Assembly: GCA_037367355.1 (NCBI GenBank)
Contig: CM074706.1
Location: 434,001-498,000 of the forward strand
Direction: 5' to 3'
DNA length: 64,000 nucleotides
Source: Neoscytalidium dimidiatum
Taxonomy: Eukaryota; Ascomycota; Dothideomycetes; Botryosphaeriales; Botryosphaeriaceae
Made by a program: the position numbers and the translations under genes. Shown in pieces: positions 57,145 to 64,000 of the stretch (the stretch's first letter is position 1; the number at the start of each line of letters is the position of its first letter). Under the pieces are notes generated by a model, which was not told the DNA's origin, searched no databases, and was given only the letters and a program-made list of their open reading frames with translations.

Positions 57145-58015
57145 ATGGTCGTCGCCGTCCCCACCGCCAGCCTCGAAGGCAAGGTCGCCCTGATCACCGG
57201 CGCCGGCCGGGGCATCGGGCGCGGCTGCGCGCTCGAGCTGGGCAAGCGCGGCGCCTCGGTCGTCGTGAACTACGTCTCGTCCAAGGGCCCGGCCGACGAG
57301 GTCGTCAGGGAGATCGAATCGTACGGCAACGGCGCCAAGGCGGTCTCGATCCAGGCCGACGTCTCCAAGGTGTCGGAGATCAACCGGCTCTTCGAGGAGG
57401 CCAAGAAGGCGTTCGGCAAGCTCGACATCGTGATGAGCAACTCGGGCACCGAGAGCTGGGACAAGACGCTCGAGATCACCGAGGAGAAGTACGACCACGT
57501 CTTCAACCTCAACGCGCGCGCGCAGTTCTTCGTCGGCCAGGCCGCCTTCCGCCACCTCGAGGACAACGGCCGCCTCATCCTCATGTCCAGCATCGCCGCC
57601 GGCCTGCTGGGCGTCAAGGACCACGTGCTGTACAACGCGAGCAAGATGGCCGTCATCGGCATGATCAAGTCGTTCGCGACGGACTTCGGCGTCAGGGGCA
57701 TCACGGTCAACGGCGTCGCGCCCGGCGGCATCAAGAGCGACATGTTCACCCAGAACGCCTGGCACTACATCCCCGGCGGCACCCCCGACTGGCCCGCCGA
57801 CAAGATCGAGGGCCTCATGGCCTCGCACTGCCCGCTCGGTCGCTGCGCGGAGCCCCAGGATGTCGCGAGGGTGGTTGGCTTCCTCGCAAGTGAGGACGGT
57901 GGATGGGTCAACGGTAAGTCCACACTTCGATCGCTATTTTTGTCAGACCCCGCCCATGGACTGACGTCATCACGCAGGCCAGGTTATCACCATCTCCGGC
58001 GGTTCCTCGCAGTAA
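57145..58015 (+). CDS. SDR, tetrahydroxynaphthalene-reductase/versicolorin-reductase-like
   Basis: NADPH-dependent reductase of 268 residues; exons 57145-57913 and 57978-58015. TGAGRGIGRG (19-28) is the cofactor motif, with VVVNYVSSKG after strand 2 favouring NADPH. The catalytic residues are Ser148/149 (LMSSIAAG), Tyr163 and Lys167 (YNASK). The C-terminal half contains VNGVAPGGIKSDMF, HYIPGG and ASHCPLGRCAEPQDVARVVGFLAS, and ends GQVITISGGSSQ across the last splice. This matches the group of fungal 1,3,6,8-tetrahydroxynaphthalene reductase and the aflatoxin/sterigmatocystin ketoreductases. A role in DHN-melanin or another aromatic polyketide is plausible, but no polyketide synthase or scytalone dehydratase gene lies nearby. 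Coding sequence is very GC-rich at third positions. Confidence 0.9.
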
Positions 58016-60849
58016 TTCATTTCCTGGGCGGAGGATAGAGTCTAATTTGCTTACACAACGAGGCGCTGTTGACGACACAATAATGATTGCTTTTGCTTTG
58101 GAGAAAACGTATCTGCATCGTACGCGGCGGAGAGAACTGGGTACTGGAGAATACCCCCATCTTATATCGTTTATGCACTTGTCATATCCGCCAATCGATA
58201 CATTGTCGAATGGCACACAATTTCTTAGGCTCGAATTCGATGGAGCCCACAAAGAAACCCGTGAAGTGACAGTGAAGCGCTTAGACGACCCTCGGAGAGC
58301 TAAGGTGACGGTAGCTCGAGATATTTCGTCCCCGCACTCCGAAAACGGCTTGAATGTTTTCGGAAGGCGGGATCTAAATCCTGGTCGATAAGAAGATCAG
58401 AAGAACGGTCACATTTTGCTTCCACGTCAGCTACCGCACATCACGTACGGGTCGGATTCTACGGCAGGGCCCGATCAAGGCGGGGCCGTGCCGTATCTGG
58501 TCATCTTCGCGTACGCGCGCATTTGACAGGTACTTGACTCGTCCTTTTTTTTTTTTTTTTTTTAGATTCAGTCCCGTGGAACATTACGTCTGGCAATGAT
58601 ATATTTGCTTTGTAGAGTATCTTTTGCCATCAAGCTTCTTATGGGCACCGAACGATTTTCCCTATGTCCGTATACGAGGAGTGGTTAAGGATAGGGTATA
58701 GGTGGGGCCGTTGGGGAAGATTGAACCAAAAGAGGGGGCTGATTCGGAATGGTCGAGAGAAACGAAGGTGGTGCTCGTGCAGGAGCTATCTCACGTACGG
58801 TGTGTTGAAGATCGAAGAGCCGCATATAGTATTTATCTAATCAAGAGAGGCCTAAATAGGCCTAGTTCCACCCCTATATACATAGTCTCCTACTAGTCGT
58901 CACGCCCCTAAGAGGGTTAATCTATCATGGTTTTCAACACGGTGTCAGGCAGAATTAAATGCTCAATCTTGCGCATTTCAATTGTCACTTCCTTAATTGC
59001 ATTCCTTTGCCCCCTTTTGCTCAATGCAAATGAAAATTAGTGCATTCATCCGCCTCCTTCTCTTGATATTTGGCGTTGCTGACATACTCTTCAAACCCCG
59101 ATGGAATGATCAGGCTCACAGCCTACGAAGCCTGCTTCTCCGAGGGCGTCAATGGACCTGATTGTAAGATGGCTTGTTGAGAAACCTCGCATTCAGTTGG
59201 CAGCCTTGTATGACATGGCAGAGTACGCCTGTCAGACGCGTACGCAGTGCTCAGAGGAATGAGCATCTACTAGTTAGTGTAGTGTTCTAGTATGCTGCAG
59301 ACGTCAAGAGCGTGGAAAAGATTCTATCTCTAGTTCGATTCAAACGAGCCATGGAGACTTTGTGAATTGTTATGTACGGCGGGCATCCTCTGGGAGGAAG
59401 AAACGGACGGACGTCATTGCACAGGAGGCAGTGAACTCCGAGAGATGATTTACAGAGCGAGTGTCTAGAGAAGTATGAATTATCGCTGAGAGATAATGCA
59501 TCTGTGACTTTACGACATACGATATGGAGCCCCTTTGGCGTGACGGATCTATGTCTGACGATCAACCAGAATAGAGTTTGATGTCGCGAGTGTTCGGCAA
59601 TTGAATTGGGAATGGGTTGGTTGGAGCAGGGGTGCGGCGTTCGGGAGGTAGGCCGAATCTAAAATTAGCGCTTCCGTAGCTTCATCGGCGCAACGCATAC
59701 CCAGCCGCTTCCTCCACACTCCGTTTCATCTCTCGGGGCGATCTGGTGAGCCTGGCATGTTATAAACCCCCATTATATGTTAGATGGTCGTTAACGTCTT
59801 AAAGACTCGATTGCTGATGCTCCTGTTGTTTCGCCGTCCTCGCTCGCTGCCCTCGGCCCGCCGCGGCCGGTCGATCGGGCTCGGGTCGCCGGTGCGTCGC
59901 AGAGTCTTGCGAGAGACGCATGATCGCCTTTGCGCGTAGAGCAGCCTGGCTGGAGCGAGGTTAGTGAAGGCTTCATGTCAGGTTATATACGCAGACCTAC
60001 CTTTCGCATCATGAATGGTTAATCGGGTCTCTCGAAAGTTAAAGTGGAGTGAACCGGCGGCGCAAATAAGAGGGGCATCGGGGCGAACCGCACTTGGCTG
60101 CCTTGTACGACCGAATAAAGCAAGTTGTTTGGCGAGCACAACCGGGTCTTGTTCCAGGAAGGTTGATCTCCGCGGCAGTCGAAAGTCCGAGACGGTCGGC
60201 TTCGTCGGCATTTCTGAAACGGGTAGCCAAGGCAGCTGTTTTGTCAGCGGCGCAGGACTAGAGCTGGCGGCGAGAGTATAGGCAAAAGAGCGTCGGCCCC
60301 CTTTTCAGTCAGGCTGCGGGGCGTGTCTGCGGGCGGGCGAGCCGGGCTGATCTGCTCATTTTGAAGAGGCCGAGGGAGGTGGAGCAGCGAGGCGCAAATC
60401 CGGGATCGAGCTGCCCACGGGCTGAGGCTCCGATGACGGCGCTTTCGGCTTCCGACAGTTCGTCCGGGGAGCGCCCGGGTGGTATTCTCGTCATGCTAAG
60501 AGGGCTGTCGCAGTCGGAAATGGCCCGACAACGCCCGAGTGACGGACCGCGGTGACGGTGAGGGGTCGATGACGCGGAGCGGCGCCCATGATGGGTTTGG
60601 GGCAGGCAGTGGGAAAGCCGGGCGGACCCCTGGCTGTCAGTGTCACCGTCAACGCTGATCAGATGAGGGAGGACCGGCAAAACTAACGCCGAACCACACG
60701 AGCAAGCGACGAGCGAGCCGGGCCGTCCTGAGCCTGCGCCAGGCGGCAGAGTCCAAGCCTCGCGCTCCATCATCCGACCACCCAAACTCCGAGCGCCCAC
60801 GAACAACCGCCACCACCACCACCACTCCTCCTCCCCTCGTCTCGCCGCC
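58016..60849. other. 2.8-kb intergenic region with a solo LTR
   Basis: Contains a T19 run at 58545-58563, the solo LTR at 58803-58939 and an AT-richer stretch to about 59.7 kb. From 60.0 kb on it is GC-rich and holds the promoter of the Zn2Cys6 gene, whose last 120 bp contain a (CCA)n-rich leader. No coding frame is supported. Confidence 0.55.
58803..58939. mobile_element. Solo LTR of a retrotransposon (Copia-like), 137 bp
   Basis: Begins TGTTGAA and ends TTCAACA, so it has TG...CA ends within 7-bp perfect terminal inverted repeats. It is flanked by an exact 5-bp direct repeat CGGTG (58798-58802 and 58940-58944), the expected target-site duplication. Inside are AGGCCTAAATAGGCCT, a TATATA box and a CTCCTACTAG segment of the type common in fungal Copia LTRs. 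No internal retroelement domain flanks it, so it is a recombined solo LTR or short TRIM-like remnant. Strand is not determined. Confidence 0.85.
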
Positions 60850-62861
60850 ATGAGCCCGGCTCCTGCCCAGCAGACCCCGCTGGCCACCCGCTCTGCCACC
60901 GCCTGCATCCGCTGTCGCCGCCAGAAGACCAAGTGCCTGCACGACGACAACGGCCAGCCCTGCCGAGGCTGCGTCAAGGCCCAGCAGCAGTGTGTGTTCC
61001 CGGGCAAGGTCCCGCGCGCCCCGAGGGCTCCCGTCGTTGCCGGCCTGCCGCCGCTCGCCAACACCGCCGCCCAACCTCAGCATCCCCAGCTCCAGCACCC
61101 CACCCACGATGTATCTTCCTCGGACCGCTCGGATCTCGCCAGCCAGCTCGAACTGCATCCGAGCCACATCCAGGACTGCGAGCGCTCGCTCGCCCTGTGG
61201 CCCTTCCCGTGCTTCCATCGTCCCGGCTTCTTGCGTTTGCTGAAGGAAGGCCATCTGCCGCAGACTCTGAATTATGCCATCCTCGCCTCGGGCGCCAGGT
61301 AATCATGGTCCACACACACATCTGGCAGGAGCACCGCTGATTCGCCTACAGGGCATCGCCCGGCCTGATACACCGCTTCGGATCGCCCGGCGGCGCATCC
61401 GAGTTCTTCGCTGAGAAGGCTCAGGCTAGCATCGTGTCCAGCATGGACTGTCCCTCAGTCCCCGACGTGCAGTCCATGTGCCTGCTGGCTATGCACCACT
61501 GGGGCTCCGGCCGTGGAGTTCGCGCCTATGTCTACCTCGGCATGGCTGCTCGAATGGCTCTGATGTTCCTACCTCAGGCCACTTCCCGCGATGAAGACTT
61601 CATCGCTGCTGAAACGGCTCGCCGCACCATCTGGACCTGCTTTATCATGGACCAATTCTTGTCCTGTGGAAGTGGGCGCCCGCCTGCTATCCGCGCTCAA
61701 GATTTGCAGATCCAATTGCCGTGTAGCGAGGACGCATTCCATTTCGGAAGCGCTGTAAACACACCTGCCCTCAACGGCGAGATTCCGGAATACGCTTCCC
61801 CAGACTATCCTAAAGGTGACGTCGGCGAGTTCTCCGACATGATCAGAATAGCAATCATCTGGCGTCGCGCCACGTCTTGGGTCATGGACCCGCCTGAAGA
61901 CGAGCAGGATGACACCGAATACCATCAGCTCATGACAGACCTTCACCAATGGGCCAAATCCCTCCCATCCCGCCAAGAAGATTCTCCCGGCAAGATTGAT
62001 CTTCATATTCAAGTCGGCAACGGCTATTCCTTCGCCCTTACCCACAGCATCTACTACTGCGCCCTCATCTTCCTCGCGCGCAAACAACTCCACCGCATGG
62101 GCCGCCGGACCGGTGGCCGTGACACTGATGCAGACGTCACGGCCGTCATCGATACTATTTCGCACGCCTCGCAGCGCGTTACAGCCCTCGTAACTACTTT
62201 AGACGCCAATGCAAGCTTCATGGGCGATCCGAGTGCGCCTCCTGCCTATCCCATCTTCGTCCTGTTCGCCGCCTATACGTCTGCTAGCACAGTCGCCAAC
62301 ATGATACTTCAAGGCGTTCCAGTACCCGATAGTGTCCATTCCAGCTCCGCGTCAAACGGTAGTACGGAGAGTCCAGAAGCCCGTCTCGCAGCCCTCATCG
62401 TCGCACCCGTCTTGGAGATCATGAGGAAATCTACACCCGTATGGCCACTCGCTGAGCGTTGGCATCAAGAGCTCGCCCGGCTGTCAGCGAGGCTTGATGC
62501 AAAGAACAACGCCGATATACCGTTCACTGCTGCTCCTGTTGCCGAGCGCCACGATAGCCTAAATCAACCTCTCGTCACAAATGGAAATGGTTATACCAGC
62601 CCGCATGTGTATAAGAAGGACCTACCATACCCTGTTCCACACAGCAAAGGCTCAGGCGCAAATGCGGATCATAGCCTGCCGTCGCCGTTCATGGGTTCCG
62701 TACCGGGCGGCAGCGTGAAGGATGAGCAGCACGGCGGCGCACAGACGGTAGCAGAGACAGAGATCGACGTAAGTGAGAGAGACTCCAAGGCGTTTGATGA
62801 GCACCTGAAGGGATTGGGAGACTTGGCAACACTGTTGGGCACGGATGGATTCAGATACTAA
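60850..62861 (+). CDS. Zn2Cys6 fungal transcription factor
   Basis: Binuclear zinc-cluster regulator of 652 residues; exons 60850-61298 and 61352-62861 (53-bp intron). The DNA-binding cluster lies at residues 19-48: ACIRCRRQKTKC then PCRGCVKAQQQC, giving Cys19, 22, 29, 38, 41 and 48. A Pro/Gln/His-rich linker follows. The fungal-specific transcription factor domain starts near residue 105 with WPFPCFHRPGFL and contains YVYLGMAARMAL, EDFIAAETARRTIWTCFIMD and DQFLSCGSGRPPAI, the classic middle-homology block. The last 130 residues are Ser/Gly/acidic-rich and probably an activation or regulatory tail. Targets are unknown, and no adjacent metabolic cluster identifies a pathway. The nearest plus-strand neighbour is the SDR 2.8 kb upstream. 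Confidence 0.93.
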
Positions 62862-64000
62862 GCTCCTTGGATTATCCGTATGCCAGCGATACGAGATCGA
62901 GCGCGTTCAGGTTAAAGCGTGGTGTTGATGGAGTTCTTGACCCCTTGGGCTTTGGAGGGCGGGGGAAACTGGCGTCATTTGGGCATCGATGCGGAGTGGT
63001 CATAGGGGCAAAAGAGGTAACAAGGTTGAGTGGGTTTCTATCCTTTCCACTTATGATGCTTTCTGCATGAGATCAAGGCATTCTAAGGACCTTGCAGGGT
63101 ATGCGATATTCCAAATTCAGTAGGACACGAAAGAACTCTCGTCGACATAGTATCAAGAAACCAACTAATGAACCTCGGACTATCCTCACTTTTGCGCCTG
63201 TCGATCAAATAACTTTTCGTGATTTAATTCCTCATTTATCATCCATTCATGCAAGTAATCTTGCCCACACGGTTCTTAGCTGGCTACGTCTGCTATTTTG
63301 GTACTAGCATATCAGACAAATTAGCACGAAGCCTTCGCCCGCTATCTTCTATTCTCTCCCCGCATTAGGCTTGCAAAATGGTGGACCAAATATACTCGGA
63401 ACCAAGCCACGTACTAAAATTTTAGTGCACGTCCCTGACCATCTTCTCCATATGAGAAACACCATTATAGACTAAGTGGCCAGCAACTCAGCCTCAGCAA
63501 CATGGTCCTCCTTAGCCACTGGTCCAGCGACAGCTGCCTGCGGTTCGTTACCTTCTTCGAGCTACGTTCGATATCCAGCACTTTTCATTTCTCGGCGATG
63601 GACCTCCCACATTCGAGGGGCTAATCCAAATTCTGTAGACAAAAGCTTCCGGCACGACAGGCAAAGCAAATTTACCATCGTTTGCCCCCTATTGTGAGCA
63701 TTTGCTCGCATCCTCAGATGAAAACGCCGAATCCATGACACACTCTTTCGACGGCGGACCCTTGGCTCTTGCAACTACAAGCAACCAGCAACGCCAAATA
63801 ACATGTGAAAGCAGTCAGGACCGAAACTTAACTGTACAGCAGCGCCACAGCTGGACAAGTGGCGCATAGTAGGCACAGTAGCGACATAGCCTCGTACGCG
63901 TCTTCTTCCCGGACACCGGGTCTCTGGGCGCTTGGTCAGGAATATCGCATGGAGTGGCTGCTCTCGTGAAGATTATAAGACGGCACAGGAAAGCTTGGTC
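62862..64000. other. Intergenic/right-edge region, one possible coding remnant
   Basis: No confident gene. On the minus strand between 63711 and 63472 two open stretches in the same frame are separated by a single TAG: MRANAHNRGQTMVNLLCLSC...SAGYRT, then LEEGNEPQAAVAGPVAKEDH to a stop. The second is protein-like in composition. This may be a decayed gene end; support is weak. Confidence 0.35.

Noticed and set aside
58360..58520. Possible larger transposon around the solo LTR
   Set aside because: No gag, protease, integrase or reverse-transcriptase motif and no second LTR copy in the flanks.

Overview
This is nuclear DNA of a filamentous ascomycete (Pezizomycotina). The genes are split by 50-160 bp introns with GTAAGT/GTGAGT-type donors, CTGAC/CTAAC-like branch sites and CAG/TAG acceptors. 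The families are typical of moulds: HET domain, LysM secreted protein, Zn2Cys6 regulator, NCS1 and MFS permeases, tannase/feruloyl esterase, and a naphthol-reductase-like SDR. Coding DNA is GC-rich. I cannot name the species. All exon joins were made by hand from splice consensus and frame; reading frames close exactly across every join given, except at the 5' end of the gene near 25.1 kb.

Layout. 0-2.15 kb (-): the mRNA-decapping factor Edc3, cut by the left edge. 4.2-6.9 kb: a secreted LysM protein (+) facing a secreted feruloyl esterase/tannase (-). 9.4-11.2 kb (+): a rhomboid-family membrane protein. 11.9-15.8 kb: an NCS1 nucleobase permease (-) divergent from a thymine-7-hydroxylase-like 2OG-Fe(II) dioxygenase (+), sharing a 0.6 kb promoter with GATA-factor motifs; this looks like a nitrogen-regulated pyrimidine uptake and oxidation pair. 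16.7-18.7 kb (+): an MFS transporter.

19.1-26.5 kb is the most unusual part: a HET-domain gene (-), then a continuous fusion of a chymotrypsin-like protease domain (Cys in the nucleophile position) with a complete peptide:N-glycanase (-), head-to-head with a gene for a tail-anchored-looking membrane protein of unknown function (+). 26.7-27.9 kb (+): an SDR. 28-34 kb: a gene-poor stretch with simple repeats, ahead of a hexose transporter (34.2-36.0 kb, +).

37.7-49.6 kb holds oxidative and metabolic enzymes: an ACMSD-like amidohydrolase (-), a decayed cytochrome P450 (-), a nuclear-looking basic protein (-), an FAD amine oxidase (-), a ketopantoate-reductase-like enzyme (+) and a PhyH-type dioxygenase (+). 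No PKS, NRPS or terpene synthase lies in the window. 50.4-58.0 kb: a histidine-acid-phosphatase-fold secreted protein (+), an uncharacterised 565-residue protein (-), a SurE-like phosphatase (-) and a tetrahydroxynaphthalene-reductase-like SDR (+). A solo LTR with perfect 5-bp target duplication sits at 58.8 kb. 60.85-62.86 kb (+): a Zn2Cys6 transcription factor. No rRNA, tRNA or CRISPR was seen.
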